A DNA stretch of 64,000 bases from Halomonas sp. UBA3074. GTDB taxonomy: Bacteria; Pseudomonadota; Gammaproteobacteria; Pseudomonadales; Halomonadaceae. The DNA lies in the NCBI RefSeq assembly GCF_002366715.1, contig NZ_DFBS01000014.1, positions 62,001-126,000 on the forward strand, in the 5' to 3' direction. A program made the translations under genes and the position numbers. The notes below the pieces were generated by a model. The model ran no database searches, had not been told where the DNA came from, and saw only the letters and a list, made by a program, of their open reading frames with translations. Below, piece by piece: positions 34,916 to 43,458 of this stretch (position 1 is its first letter; every line of letters starts with the position of its first letter).

Positions 34916-35566
34916 TTAAATCTGGGTAGCGTCAAACCCTTCGACTAGCCCATGGCGTAGCGCTAAGTGCGTCAGCTCAACGTCAGTGGCCACCTGGAGT
35001 TTATCAAACAGTCGGTAGCGGTATGTGTTTACCGTTTTAGGGCTTAAATGTAGACGATCAGAGATATCTTGCACGCGCTGACAGTTCACAATCATCAGGG
35101 CAATCTGTAGCTCACGGTGAGAAAGGTGGCTAAACGGATTGTCTTCGTTGGTAAAGTGCGACAGTGCCAAGCGTTGCGCGATTTCCTGACTGACATAGCG
35201 CCGCCCATGAAAGACTTGGCGTATGGCGTCGGTCATTTCTATCGCGTCAGCGCCTTTGCTTAAAAAGCCGGAGGCACCGGCTTCCAGCATGCGCCGCAAT
35301 ACGCTGTCTTCCATATGCGCGGTCAAGATCAAGACCTTGACGTCTTCCATGTTGCGGTGAATGCGGCGTGTGGCTTCAAGGCCCCCGATGCCTGGCATGC
35401 GTATGTCCATGAGCACGATATCAGGCTTAAGGTGGCGACACTGTGTCACTGCACTTTCACCGTCGTCGACCTCGCCCACAATTTTAATGTCGCACTCTTC
35501 GTTTAGCAGATGAGCAATGCTAGTTCTTACTAGGTGATGATCATCGGCGATAAGGACACTGATCAA
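34916..35566 (-). CDS. gacA: Two-component response regulator, GacA/UvrY family
   Basis: 216-residue NarL-type regulator: receiver domain (1-120, phospho-acceptor Asp in PDIVLMDIRMPGIGG near residue 54) and LuxR-type HTH (about 150-205, LSHRELQIALMI; LHLSPKTVNTYRYRLFDKL). GacA/UvrY responds to the sensor GacS/BarA and activates small RNAs that sequester CsrA/RsmA, governing secondary metabolism, biofilm and motility. Location upstream of uvrC is a hallmark of the family. No csrA or small-RNA target is visible in this window. ATG at 35566. Confidence 0.94.
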   Translation of the reverse strand: MISVLIADDHHLVRTSIAHLLNEECDIKIVGEVDDGESAVTQCRHLKPDIVLMDIRMPGIGGLEATRRIHRNMEDVKVLILTAHMEDSVLRRMLEAGASGFLSKGADAIEMTDAIRQVFHGRRYVSQEIAQRLALSHFTNEDNPFSHLSHRELQIALMIVNCQRVQDISDRLHLSPKTVNTYRYRLFDKLQVATDVELTHLALRHGLVEGFDATQI

Positions 35567-35726
35567 TGGACAGGCTCCTGCATGGAAACATCATGGGCTC
35601 AGGCGTTGGCCTCGTAGGCGACTCAATCTTGCTGACTGCATCTTACTAAATGCATCTTATTAACTGCCTATAGAGTGCCACAGCTGACGACAAAGGAGAA
35701 TTAGTTAACGCTGATGGTTCAAAAAC

Positions 35727-35755
35727 TTGACCGAGGTAGGTGATCATCGTAGTAT
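35727..35755 (+). promoter_or_regulatory. Sigma-70 promoter of tRNA-Ala
   Basis: TTGACC (35727-35732) and TAGTAT (35750-35755) separated by exactly 17 bp, followed by a GC-rich discriminator as in stable-RNA promoters. It predicts a start about 23 bp before the tRNA. Confidence 0.7.
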
Positions 35756-35784
35756 CCGCCTCGCTGTAAGAAAGCGCGGTATAC

Positions 35785-35860
35785 GGGGCCTTAGCTCAGC
35801 TGGGAGAGCGCAACACTGGCAGTGTTGAGGTCAGCGGTTCGATCCCGCTAGGCTCCACCA
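35785..35860 (+). tRNA. tRNA-Ala (GGC)
   Basis: 76-nt tRNA with encoded CCA. Acceptor GGGGCCT pairs with AGGCTCC, using a G-U pair. The anticodon stem CAACA/TGTTG holds loop CTGGCAG, giving GGC. D-arm GCTCAGCTGGGAGAGC and T-arm GCGGTTCGATCCCGC are standard. It lies alone between divergent gacA and argF. Confidence 0.97.
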
Positions 35861-35883
35861 TGTTTTCGATAATAGATTATAGT

Positions 35884-35915
35884 AAAAAAGCCTCGTTGAT
35901 TAACGAGGCTTTTTT
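35884..35915. terminator. Bidirectional intrinsic terminator between tRNA-Ala and argF
   Basis: AAAAAAGCCTCGTT, loop GATT, AACGAGGCTTTTTT: a perfect 8-bp GC-rich stem with A and T tracts on both sides, so it works for the rightward tRNA-Ala transcript and the leftward argF transcript alike. Confidence 0.92.
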
Positions 35916-35946
35916 CGTTTTACGCCTTACTAAGCTGCTTGGCTTA

Positions 35947-36867
35947 CTAAGTGGCCACTTTGCCCAATAGTAAAAACTCAATCAGTGCTTTTTGTGCATG
36001 CAGGCGATTGCCCGCTTCCTGCCAGACCACGGCGCGTGGGTCGTCAAGCAGGGTCATGCTGATTTCCTCGCCGCGGTGGGCTGGTAGACAGTGCAGGAAC
36101 AGTACTTCCTGATTTGCCTGGTCAAGCATCGCTTCGGTGACTTGAAACCCGGCGAAATCCGCTTCGCGTTTGGCCTGCTCCTCTTCCTGTCCCATCGAGG
36201 CCCAGACATCGGTAGTGATCAGGTCAGCACCTTTTGCCGCGGCTTGTGGGTCATGTAACAACGTGACGTGATCGCCTGCCGCCGCCATAATGTCGGCACG
36301 GGGTTCATAGCCTTTCGGGCAGCATATGCGCAGGTGGAAATCGAACTGGCGGGCTGCATTGATCCACGAATGGCACATGTTGTTACCATCGCCAATCCAT
36401 ACCGCGGTGCAACCCTTGACACTACCGCGTAGCTCGGTCCAGGTCATCACGTCGGCGAGCAGTTGGCACGGGTGGTAGTCATCGCTGAGCGCGTTAATGA
36501 CGGGCACGCTGCTGGCGCTGGCGTAGGTTTCCAGCCCCGCGTGGGAGAACGTGCGGATCATGACCGCATCGACCATCTCTGATAAGACCCGAGCGGTGTC
36601 TTCAATCGGTTCACCACGGCCTAGCTGGGTGTCGCGGGGGGAGAGAAAGAGGGCGTGACCCCCAAATTGTGCCATGCCCGTTTCGAAGGAGACGCGGGTA
36701 CGCGTTGAAGATTTTTCAAAAATCATCGCCAACGTACGGTTGGAGAATGGCGTGTAAACAGGACCTTGAGCCTTTAATTCGGTCTTGATGGTAATGGCGC
36801 GCTGAATCAAATAATCCAGCTCGTCCGGGGTCAAATCTAACAAGGTCAGGAAATGGCGTGTCGCCAT
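35947..36867 (-). CDS. argF: Ornithine carbamoyltransferase
   Basis: 306-residue cytoplasmic transferase making citrulline from ornithine and carbamoyl phosphate in arginine synthesis. The carbamoyl-phosphate motif STRTRVSFE is near residue 54. The ornithine-side motifs are DVWASMGQEEE and HCLPAHRGEEI, with the reactive Cys. The length (about 306) is that of the anabolic ArgF type common in Pseudomonas and Halomonas, shorter than E. coli ArgI (334). ATG at 36867. It is divergent from grxD and ends at the shared terminator. Confidence 0.95.
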   Translation of the reverse strand: MATRHFLTLLDLTPDELDYLIQRAITIKTELKAQGPVYTPFSNRTLAMIFEKSSTRTRVSFETGMAQFGGHALFLSPRDTQLGRGEPIEDTARVLSEMVDAVMIRTFSHAGLETYASASSVPVINALSDDYHPCQLLADVMTWTELRGSVKGCTAVWIGDGNNMCHSWINAARQFDFHLRICCPKGYEPRADIMAAAGDHVTLLHDPQAAAKGADLITTDVWASMGQEEEQAKREADFAGFQVTEAMLDQANQEVLFLHCLPAHRGEEISMTLLDDPRAVVWQEAGNRLHAQKALIEFLLLGKVAT

Positions 36868-37062
36868 AAGGGCTTCTCTCCGCGCAAAAACACTATCCTA
36901 GCTATGCGGCAGGGGATGCGCAACGCGAACGGCATGCGTAGAATAGCCCCACACGTTAAAGCCGAGCGCTTTACTCAGGTACTTTTTAAACTGCTACGCT
37001 CTAGTGCTATGTTTCAAGAACGTAGAGAGTGAGCATCGGCCATCAACAAGCGAGGAAATTGT

Positions 37063-37413
37063 ATGAGCACTACTGCCGAAAACATTCAGCGTCAAATCAG
37101 CGAAAACCCGATCCTTATCTTCATGAAAGGGTCGCCACAGTTGCCACAGTGCGGTTTTTCCGCCCAGACCGTGCAAGCCTTGATGAGCTGCGGTGAGCGC
37201 TTTGCGTTCGTGAATGTTCTGGATAACCCCGACATTCGCGCTGAGCTACCGAAGATCGCTAACTGGCCGACATTCCCTCAGTTATGGGTAGAAGGCGAGC
37301 TAGTCGGTGGCTGTGACATCGTGGTGGAAATGCATCAAAACGGTGAGCTGGAAAAACTGGTGAAAGCCGCCGCCGAACGCGCAGGTGCCGCCGAGGCTGG
37401 AGACAACGCTTAA
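37063..37413 (+). CDS. grxD: Monothiol glutaredoxin, Grx4 family
   Basis: 116-residue monothiol glutaredoxin that carries and delivers 2Fe-2S clusters, usually with BolA partners. The CGFS active site lies in PQCGFSAQTVQAL at about residues 30-42. The glutathione-binding WPTFPQLWVEGELVGGCDIV stretch is canonical. Length matches E. coli GrxD (115). ATG at 37063 is preceded by AGGAAAT-like purines. It is divergent from argF and 140 bp upstream of dnaX. Confidence 0.95.
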   Translation: MSTTAENIQRQISENPILIFMKGSPQLPQCGFSAQTVQALMSCGERFAFVNVLDNPDIRAELPKIANWPTFPQLWVEGELVGGCDIVVEMHQNGELEKLVKAAAERAGAAEAGDNA

Positions 37414-37553
37414 CGCTTGCCGTGCACTCCGCCCCAAGCGGTTGGCGGGCTATGGTGCAACCGCTAGAATGACCTTTTGTTATGCACCGTGGCACTTACC
37501 CCGCGCTGTTCTCAGTGCGGGGTAAGTTAGCCCGTTGAAGGAAGTACAGCTTC

Positions 37554-39527
37554 ATGAGCTATCAGGTTCTGGCCCGCAAGTGGCGACCTCGCACATTCCA
37601 CGAACTCGTTGGTCAGGCCCATGTTCAACGCGCCCTGGTAAATGCCCTTGATCAGGGGCGTCTCCATCATGCTTACCTTTTTACAGGTACCCGCGGGGTG
37701 GGCAAAACCACCTTGGCGCGCATCCTTGCCAAGTGTTTAAACTGCACGGCCAACGGCCGTGGTGATGAAGGTATTACTTCCACTCCCTGTGGGCAGTGCG
37801 ATAGCTGCCAAGCTATCGATGATGGCCGCTTCGTCGACTTGATCGAGGTCGATGCAGCCTCTCGAACCAAGGTCGAGGATACCCGCGAACTGCTCGACAA
37901 TGTTCAGTACTCGCCGACCCAAGGGCGCTATAAGGTGTACCTGATCGATGAGGTGCACATGCTCTCCACCAGCAGTTTTAATGCGCTGTTAAAAACGCTG
38001 GAAGAGCCGCCCCCACACGTTAAATTTCTGCTAGCGACCACCGACCCGCAAAAGCTGCCACCCACGGTGCTCTCGCGCTGCCTGCAATTTACCCTCAAGC
38101 ATATGCCGCCTGAGCGTGTCGTTGAGCATCTCACCTATGTATTGGGCGAGGAAGGTGTCGCGTTTGATGAGAGCGCCTTGTGGTTGCTGGGTAAAGCAGC
38201 GGAAGGCTCGATGCGCGATGCCATGAGCCTGACTGATCAGGCCATCGCCTTTGGTCAGGGAGCGGTGCGCCATGCCGATGTGGCCGCCATGTTGGGCACG
38301 TTGGATCACCGTCATATTCTTGGCTTAGCCGACGCGCTGGCCGATGTCGATGTGCAACGATTGTTGGCAGAGGTGGCGCAGTTAGCAGAACAGGGTCCCG
38401 ACTTTTCCGCTGTGTTGGATGAGTTATCGAGCATGTTGCACCGCCTGGCGGTGGCACAAATGGTGCCCGACGCGGTGGATAATAGCCACGGCGACCGTGA
38501 CGTGGTTCTGCAACTGGCGAGCCGTTTTACCGCGGAAGATATACAACTCTATTATCAAATCGGTATTCAGGGGCGTGGTGATATGGTTCACGCGCCGGAT
38601 CTACGCAGCGCTTTGGAGATGACACTGCTGCGCATGCTGGCGTTTCGTCCGCAAGGTGTCCCTAAGCCGCCACGCACGCCGTTGCCATTGCGTCGCGAGC
38701 CCTCGCAGGAAGCAAGCGTGGGCACTCAGGCGCCTCCGCCAATACAAGCGCCAGGCGTCACCGAGCGTTCAGCGCCCACTACTGCCACTGCTACGCAGGC
38801 CCGCCCGGCGCCAAGCGCTGCGGCTGCGCCGCCCGCAGAACTCAGTGACGAGCGTAGTGAGGCGCCTGATCAAAGCGGGGGGGCAGCGTCTACACCGCCA
38901 GAAGCGCCTGTCGCGCCCCCCGTCGCGTCAGCGTCTGAGCAGGCGCCGCCCCAAGCGCCGCCGCCATGGGTAGTCGATGCCGAAACAACGGACGCAGACA
39001 GCGTTTCGCCAGCGCCCCACCCAGTGCCTGCCGCGGCGTCGCCAGTAGCTCCCGAGCCAGACAGTTCGCCTGTAGAGGAAGCGTCTGCGCCTTTACAGGA
39101 AGAGCCAGCGCCGGTAAGCACCACTGGCGCGATAGATAACGACCAATGGTTAGCATGCTTCGATGCACTGGGGTTAGGTGGTTTGACGCGCAATCTGGCA
39201 GGAAACTGCTTGGTCGAAAGTGATGACGGCAGCTTGCTGACTCTTCGCCTGGATCCTAGCCAGGAGGCCATGCAGGCCGAAGTACACCAAACACGTATCG
39301 AGCGGGCGCTAAAAGAGCAGGGCATGCCGCGGCGAATAGCGTTTTACGTCGCTGAGTTGCCTAAAAGCATAGAAACGCCCCGTCAGCGAGAAGATCGCCT
39401 GAATCAGGAGCGTCATGCCCAGGCGGTTGATCTACTCAATCATGACCCCCATGTACAGAAATTACAGCAGGCGTTTGGGGCAAAGCTGATAGAATCCAGC
39501 GTTAAGCCTGCCGATGAAATGCGCTAA
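37554..39527 (+). CDS. dnaX: DNA polymerase III subunit gamma/tau
   Basis: 657-residue clamp-loader ATPase and replisome organiser. Domain I-II have Walker A GTRGVGKTTLARIL (residues 44-57), a zinc module (CGQCDSCQ), and Walker B LIDEVHM with the sensor-1 segment TTDPQKLPPTVLSRC. Domain III is the oligomerisation collar (about 235-370). A Pro/Ala-rich linker (about 375-525) leads to the tau-specific domain binding polymerase alpha. Length is like E. coli tau (643). A run of seven G residues at 38877-38883, codons 442-443, lies where a gamma-type truncation could arise. First gene of dnaX-ybaB-recR. Confidence 0.96.
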   Translation: MSYQVLARKWRPRTFHELVGQAHVQRALVNALDQGRLHHAYLFTGTRGVGKTTLARILAKCLNCTANGRGDEGITSTPCGQCDSCQAIDDGRFVDLIEVDAASRTKVEDTRELLDNVQYSPTQGRYKVYLIDEVHMLSTSSFNALLKTLEEPPPHVKFLLATTDPQKLPPTVLSRCLQFTLKHMPPERVVEHLTYVLGEEGVAFDESALWLLGKAAEGSMRDAMSLTDQAIAFGQGAVRHADVAAMLGTLDHRHILGLADALADVDVQRLLAEVAQLAEQGPDFSAVLDELSSMLHRLAVAQMVPDAVDNSHGDRDVVLQLASRFTAEDIQLYYQIGIQGRGDMVHAPDLRSALEMTLLRMLAFRPQGVPKPPRTPLPLRREPSQEASVGTQAPPPIQAPGVTERSAPTTATATQARPAPSAAAAPPAELSDERSEAPDQSGGAASTPPEAPVAPPVASASEQAPPQAPPPWVVDAETTDADSVSPAPHPVPAAASPVAPEPDSSPVEEASAPLQEEPAPVSTTGAIDNDQWLACFDALGLGGLTRNLAGNCLVESDDGSLLTLRLDPSQEAMQAEVHQTRIERALKEQGMPRRIAFYVAELPKSIETPRQREDRLNQERHAQAVDLLNHDPHVQKLQQAFGAKLIESSVKPADEMR

Positions 39528-39586
39528 GCTAGTTGTCATATCGTGGCAACATTGACCTATCATTTAACACCGTTGGAGATCAGACC

Positions 39587-39913
39587 ATGCTTAAAGGTGG
39601 AATGGGCAACTTGATGAAACAAGCCCAAGAGATGCAGGAAAAAATGCAGCGCGTTCAGGAAGAAGTCGCCAAGGCAGAAGTACAGGGCGAGGCGGGCGCT
39701 GGTATGGTCAAGGTCACCATGAATGGTCGGCATGACGTTTCCAATGTGTCCATTGACCCCAGCGTGATGGAAGAGGACAAAGAGCTTCTGGAAGACTTGC
39801 TAGCCGCGGCCGTTAACGATGCGGTGCGCAAGCTGGAAGTTAACTCGAAAGAGAAAATGGAAGAAGCGACAGCGGGCTTGAACCTTCCTCCCGGCTTTAA
39901 GATGCCGTTCTAA
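39587..39913 (+). CDS. ybaB: YbaB/EbfC nucleoid-associated protein
   Basis: 108-residue DNA-binding protein of the YbaB/EbfC family; dimers bind DNA with little sequence preference and may assist recombination or regulate genes. The N-terminal helix (MLKGGMGNLMKQAQEMQEKM) is followed by the beta sheet (GMVKVTMNGRHDVSNVSIDP) and two C-terminal helices, ending in the usual Met/Pro/Gly-rich tail. ATG at 39587 has GGAG ten bases upstream. A start at 39533 adds residues unlike the family. It lies between dnaX and recR, three bases from the latter. Confidence 0.95.
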   Translation: MLKGGMGNLMKQAQEMQEKMQRVQEEVAKAEVQGEAGAGMVKVTMNGRHDVSNVSIDPSVMEEDKELLEDLLAAAVNDAVRKLEVNSKEKMEEATAGLNLPPGFKMPF

Positions 39914-39916
39914 GCA

Positions 39917-40522
39917 ATGCGTTTTTCTCCTCTCGTTGAGCAATTGATGGATGCTTTTCGCGTGCTGCCAGGCGTTGGACCTAAAACGGCCCAGCGCATG
40001 GCCATGCATCTACTTGAACGCGAACGCCCAGGCGGGCAGCGTCTTGCAGCGGTTATTCAACAGGCGATAGACGAAGTGGGCTACTGTCAGCGTTGCCGAA
40101 CGCTAACGGAAGCCGATATTTGTCTCCTCTGTGAAAGCCCGCGTCGTGATGATGCGCTGCTGTGTGTGGTCGAGTCGCCTGCCGACCAGCTGGCGATCGA
40201 GGAAGCCGGTGGCTTTAAAGGCCGCTATTTTGTGCTGCACGGCCATCTTTCGCCGTTAGACGGTATCGGGCCTGAATCCATCGGGCTTGATTTGCTCGAA
40301 GCGCGCGTCGCAGAAGGGCTAATCGAAGAAGTGGTGTTGGCGACCAATCCTACGATCGAAGGAGAGGCGACGGCGCACTATATTGCCTCACAGCTGGCCG
40401 AATACGGTGTCAAACTCTCGCGGCTAGCCTATGGTGTTCCCATGGGCGGTGAGCTGGAGTATGTCGATGGCGGCACCTTGAGTCGTGCGTTTAACGGCCG
40501 TTTGCCCTTTGCCAGCGAATAA
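39917..40522 (+). CDS. recR: Recombination mediator protein RecR
   Basis: 201-residue DNA-repair protein that acts with RecF and RecO to load RecA on gapped DNA. Helix-hairpin-helix (FRVLPGVGPKTAQRMAMHLLE, residues 14-34), C4 zinc finger (CQRCRTLTEADICLLC), Toprim domain (LCVVESPADQLAIE; GPESIG; VVLATNPTIEGEATAHYIA) and the C-terminal YVDGGTLSRAFNGR are all present. Length equals E. coli RecR (201). Translation is likely coupled to ybaB. Confidence 0.97.
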   Translation: MRFSPLVEQLMDAFRVLPGVGPKTAQRMAMHLLERERPGGQRLAAVIQQAIDEVGYCQRCRTLTEADICLLCESPRRDDALLCVVESPADQLAIEEAGGFKGRYFVLHGHLSPLDGIGPESIGLDLLEARVAEGLIEEVVLATNPTIEGEATAHYIASQLAEYGVKLSRLAYGVPMGGELEYVDGGTLSRAFNGRLPFASE

Positions 40523-40533
40523 GCCTACCTAAA

Positions 40534-40555
40534 CGCAAACGCTTTCGCGTTTGCG
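40534..40555. repeat. Perfect hairpin between recR and rnd
   Basis: CGCAAACGC (40534-40542), loop TTTC, GCGTTTGCG (40547-40555): 9 bp perfectly paired, starting 12 bases after the recR stop. No T tract follows, so it is a weak terminator at best. It may be an mRNA stability or processing element before rnd. Confidence 0.6.
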
Positions 40556-40574
40556 CCAACTTGGAAGATTGCTT

Positions 40575-41705
40575 TTGTCCTCTCTTACTCCCTCTTATCA
40601 ATGGCTTGATACCCCAGAGGCGCTTGATGCCGCGTGTGATCAAGTGGCTAACGCCCACGTCATCGCTCTGGACACCGAGTTTTTCCGGGAGAACACGTTC
40701 TTTCCAGTGCCTGCGTTGATTCAATTCACGGCGGGCGAAGAGGCTTATCTCATTGATCCTGTGGCGGTCCCCTGTACCGACACGTTTCGCGCACTGCTGC
40801 AAAATAGCGCGATTAAGTTACTCCACTCCTGTAGCGAAGACCTCGAAGTCTTCCAACACTGGGCTGGGGTGCTGCCGGCACCCTTAATCGATACGCAGGT
40901 GGTGCAGGGGTTTCTGGGCGAGAACCCAGGCATGGGTTACCAAAAGTTGGTGGAGTTTTGGGTGGGTGAAACGCTCCCTAAAGAGGAGACCCGCTCGAAC
41001 TGGCTAGTGCGCCCGTTAACGCCTGCACAGTGCCACTATGCAGCTCTTGACGTGATCTATTTGCTAAAAGTATGGGCGCTGCAAGCGGAAAAGCTTGCCA
41101 TGCTGGGGCGGCGTGACTGGGTGGATGCCGAGTGCGCAAGCTTGATAGAGCAAGCGGGACGAAGTGTAGATAACGACCAACAGTGGTATACCCGGCAGCG
41201 CCAACTTTGGCGTTTGACGCCTCGCCAAATGGAGACCTACCGACTAATGACCACCTGGCGTGAAGGCGAAACACGCCGTCGCGATTTACCGCGCAATTGG
41301 CTCATTAGCGATAAGCTTTTGTTTGCCATTGCTGAAAAGATGCCGAGTAACCGCTTTGAGCTGGCAGACGTGGAAGGTATCAAGCCAGTGCTGATCAAAA
41401 AAGAGGGCGATGCGCTTTTAGCAATGGTGAAGCAAGCGCAGCATTGCGAGGAAGCGGCTCTCCCGACTCGCTGGCCAGACCCAATGCACCCTACGTTCAA
41501 ATCACGTTTCAAGGCGCTTAAAAAGGCAGTGACGGCTAAAGCCAACGATTTGGGCGTCGCGCCGGAAATGCTGATGCGCCGACGCGATATTGAAACCCTG
41601 GTCATGCAGGATCTCGCCGGCGAGCCTTTGACTTGGCCGAGCGGCTGGCGAGGTGAGTGTTTAAATGCCAGCTTGGCCGAAGCCCTCGAGGAGCGCGCCT
41701 CATGA
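40575..41705 (+). CDS. rnd: Ribonuclease D
   Basis: 376-residue 3'-5' exoribonuclease of the DEDD family involved in tRNA 3'-end maturation. Exo I VIALDTEFFRENTFFP (near residue 30), Exo II LLHSCSEDLEVF and Exo III HYAALDVIYLL carry the four acidic metal ligands and the Tyr. An HRDC domain (about 210-290) follows. Length is like E. coli RNase D (375). I chose the TTG at 40575 because GGAAG lies seven bases before it. A TTG at 40551 would start inside the hairpin. The stop overlaps the ycgL ATG. Confidence 0.93.
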   Translation: MSSLTPSYQWLDTPEALDAACDQVANAHVIALDTEFFRENTFFPVPALIQFTAGEEAYLIDPVAVPCTDTFRALLQNSAIKLLHSCSEDLEVFQHWAGVLPAPLIDTQVVQGFLGENPGMGYQKLVEFWVGETLPKEETRSNWLVRPLTPAQCHYAALDVIYLLKVWALQAEKLAMLGRRDWVDAECASLIEQAGRSVDNDQQWYTRQRQLWRLTPRQMETYRLMTTWREGETRRRDLPRNWLISDKLLFAIAEKMPSNRFELADVEGIKPVLIKKEGDALLAMVKQAQHCEEAALPTRWPDPMHPTFKSRFKALKKAVTAKANDLGVAPEMLMRRRDIETLVMQDLAGEPLTWPSGWRGECLNASLAEALEERAS

Positions 41706-42016
41706 GTGACAAACTGATCTGCGAAGTTTTCAAAAGCTCGCGCAAAGACGAAATGTACCTGTACGTCGACAAGCGTCAAGGACTCGCCGATGTGCCCGCG
41801 CCACTGCTGGAAACCTTCGGCAAGCCTGTGCCGGTTTTTACCATGCTGCTCACGGCGGATAAAAAACTATCCAGGGTCAGTGCAGCCGACGTGATGGAAG
41901 GGATTAACGACAAGGGGTTCTATCTGCAGATGCCGCCCCCGAAAGAGGCTTACTTGCTTGACGTGCATCGTGCCCATGTTGCTTCACACGTTGATACAGA
42001 TGCTAATGATCAATAA
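41702..42016 (+). CDS. YcgL domain-containing protein
   Basis: 104-residue protein of the YcgL family (DUF709), a small alpha/beta fold of unknown function conserved in gammaproteobacteria. The signature ICEVFKSSRKDEMYLYVDK is at residues 5-23 and GFYLQMPPPKEAYLL near 80. The ATG overlaps the rnd stop (ATGA), the usual coupling seen in Pseudomonas, which argues for a job connected with RNA processing; this is only guilt by association. Confidence 0.92.
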   Translation: MSDKLICEVFKSSRKDEMYLYVDKRQGLADVPAPLLETFGKPVPVFTMLLTADKKLSRVSAADVMEGINDKGFYLQMPPPKEAYLLDVHRAHVASHVDTDANDQ

Positions 42017-42028
42017 CGCCAGCTTTTC

Positions 42029-42604
42029 ATGAATTTTCTTGCTCATGCTTGGCTCGTCAGCGCAGGTAGCGATGATTTTCTCTATGGCAATTTAATTGCC
42101 GATGGGGTGAAAGGGCGTGACCTAAGTGATTGGCCTGCTGCGATTGCGCAGGGTGTTCGCCATCATCGCCGCGTTGATGCTTGGGTCGATAGTCATCCAA
42201 GCGTTGCGAATGCACGGCGACGCGCCCCGGTTGCTCAGCGCCGTTATGCAGGCATTGCGCTGGATATGCTCTGGGATCATTTTTTGGCACGGGATACGGC
42301 GGGCCAAACCGATCAGAATGCTATTGTCGAGCGCTGCTATCGGCTGCTCTCGGCGCGGTCAGCGCCGAATCGGCTGGCAACAATGATGCCAGTGCTTGTC
42401 GAGCAGGACTGGCTAAGGGGCTATGCGGATTTTGATTTTACCTGCCGCGCCATTGCTGGCATTGGAAGGCGATTGTCGGGCCCCAATCAATTGGCGGCAT
42501 TGGTGCCTTGGCTGGACGATGATTATCAAGCGCTAGAGAAGGATTTTCAGACACTCTGGCCAGCGCTATTGGCAGAACTAGGCCACACTGATCCACTACC
42601 CTAG
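42029..42604 (+). CDS. acpH: ACP phosphodiesterase (AcpH family)
   Basis: 191-residue hydrolase family DUF479/AcpH, which removes the 4'-phosphopantetheine group from holo acyl carrier protein. The N-terminus MNFLAHAWL with metal-binding His, GNLIADGVKGR and the HHRRVDAWVDSHP motif (HD-like) are conserved; LDMLWDHFLARD holds another His/Asp pair. Length matches E. coli AcpH (193). It starts 12 bp after ycgL in the same transcription unit. Confidence 0.9.
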   Translation: MNFLAHAWLVSAGSDDFLYGNLIADGVKGRDLSDWPAAIAQGVRHHRRVDAWVDSHPSVANARRRAPVAQRRYAGIALDMLWDHFLARDTAGQTDQNAIVERCYRLLSARSAPNRLATMMPVLVEQDWLRGYADFDFTCRAIAGIGRRLSGPNQLAALVPWLDDDYQALEKDFQTLWPALLAELGHTDPLP

Positions 42605-42638
42605 GAAGTGTTTCCGCGAGGTCATGAAGGAGCAAACG

Positions 42639-43094
42639 ATGGAAACTGCGATGCGCGAGCGTTTTTGGGAGCGCTTTTCCCTTGAGGAGCTGACGCCTCA
42701 GGAGTGGGAGGCGCTGTGCGACGGCTGCGGACAGTGTTGTCTGCTAAAGTTGCACGATGAAGAGACCCAGGAGTTGGCAGTACTGAACGTAGCTTGCCGT
42801 TTATTAGATACTCATAGCTGTCAGTGCAGTGACTATGCCAATCGATTCAAGACCGTGCCTGACTGCACCCAGCTTACCCCTGCTTTGGTGAAAGAGTTCA
42901 CTTGGCTGCCACAGAGCTGCGGTTATCGGCGCGTGGCGGAAGGGCGTAAGCTGGCGGGGTGGCATCCGCTATTGAGCAATGATGCCGAGAGGGTTCATCG
43001 TAAAGGGGTGAGTGTGCGTAGCTTTGCTGTCTCTCAAGATGAAGTGCCGGAGCATCAATTAGAGTCGCACATCATTGCCGTCTTACCGATGTAA
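42639..43094 (+). CDS. YcgN family cysteine cluster protein (UPF0260)
   Basis: 151-residue protein of the YcgN/UPF0260 family, whose Cys pattern suggests a zinc or Fe-S site; function unknown. The Cys residues are in CDGCGQCCLLKL (near 30-40), CRLLDTHSCQCSDY, CTQL and SCGYR, all conserved in the family. An aromatic N-terminus (RERFWERFSLEELTPQEWEALC) is typical. ATG at 42639 has AAGGAG six bases upstream; an ATG at 42624 is possible but lacks that spacing. Last gene of the rnd-ycgL-acpH-ycgN cluster. Confidence 0.92.
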   Translation: METAMRERFWERFSLEELTPQEWEALCDGCGQCCLLKLHDEETQELAVLNVACRLLDTHSCQCSDYANRFKTVPDCTQLTPALVKEFTWLPQSCGYRRVAEGRKLAGWHPLLSNDAERVHRKGVSVRSFAVSQDEVPEHQLESHIIAVLPM

Positions 43095-43105
43095 TGATCC
43101 CCGAT

Positions 43106-43261
43106 TTAAGCGCTAGGCTGCTGCTTAGGCGTAGCCCAAATAGATAGAAACGCTTCTTTTACCGGAGAAAGCACTTTTTTCGCTGGCGCTGGGCTAGCGG
43201 CTTTAGTACTCGTTTTGCGTGGCGCGTCCCAAATGGTCGGAAAATGGTCTTGGTATTTCAT
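43106..43261 (-). CDS. Possible small protein of 51 residues, unrecognised
   Basis: A short frame convergent with ycgN, in a 364-bp gap. The 51-residue product is basic, has no membrane segment and contains a repeated motif: FPTIWDAPRK near the start and LSIWATPKQ near the end, joined by an Ala/Lys/Pro-rich linker. ATG at 43261 has GGGAG about 12 bases upstream, a little far. An ATG at 43297 would add 12 residues without a ribosome site. The internal repeat and codon usage make it more gene-like than random. The remaining 43298-43458 holds nothing I recognise. Confidence 0.45.
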   Translation of the reverse strand: MKYQDHFPTIWDAPRKTSTKAASPAPAKKVLSPVKEAFLSIWATPKQQPSA

Positions 43262-43458
43262 AGCGTCTACTGACTCCCATAGAGCGGTCATAAGCATCGG
43301 GCTTAGACATTAGTGTATGCGACTAAGGTGTAGTATGACGCAGAAGTCCGGCTTAGTGAATAGTTTATGGAAAGTGTTTTCATAAATCGTAAGGCGGCCT
43401 CCGGAATCGACGGCTGGCGCAGTTGGCAACGGAGGAGAGTGAGCGGTCGCTTATGCTT

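Noticed and set aside
38870..39325. 151-codon antisense frame opposite the dnaX linker
   Set aside because: Ser/Gly/Ala-rich mirror of the Pro/Ala-rich tau linker; no start signal or family resemblance.
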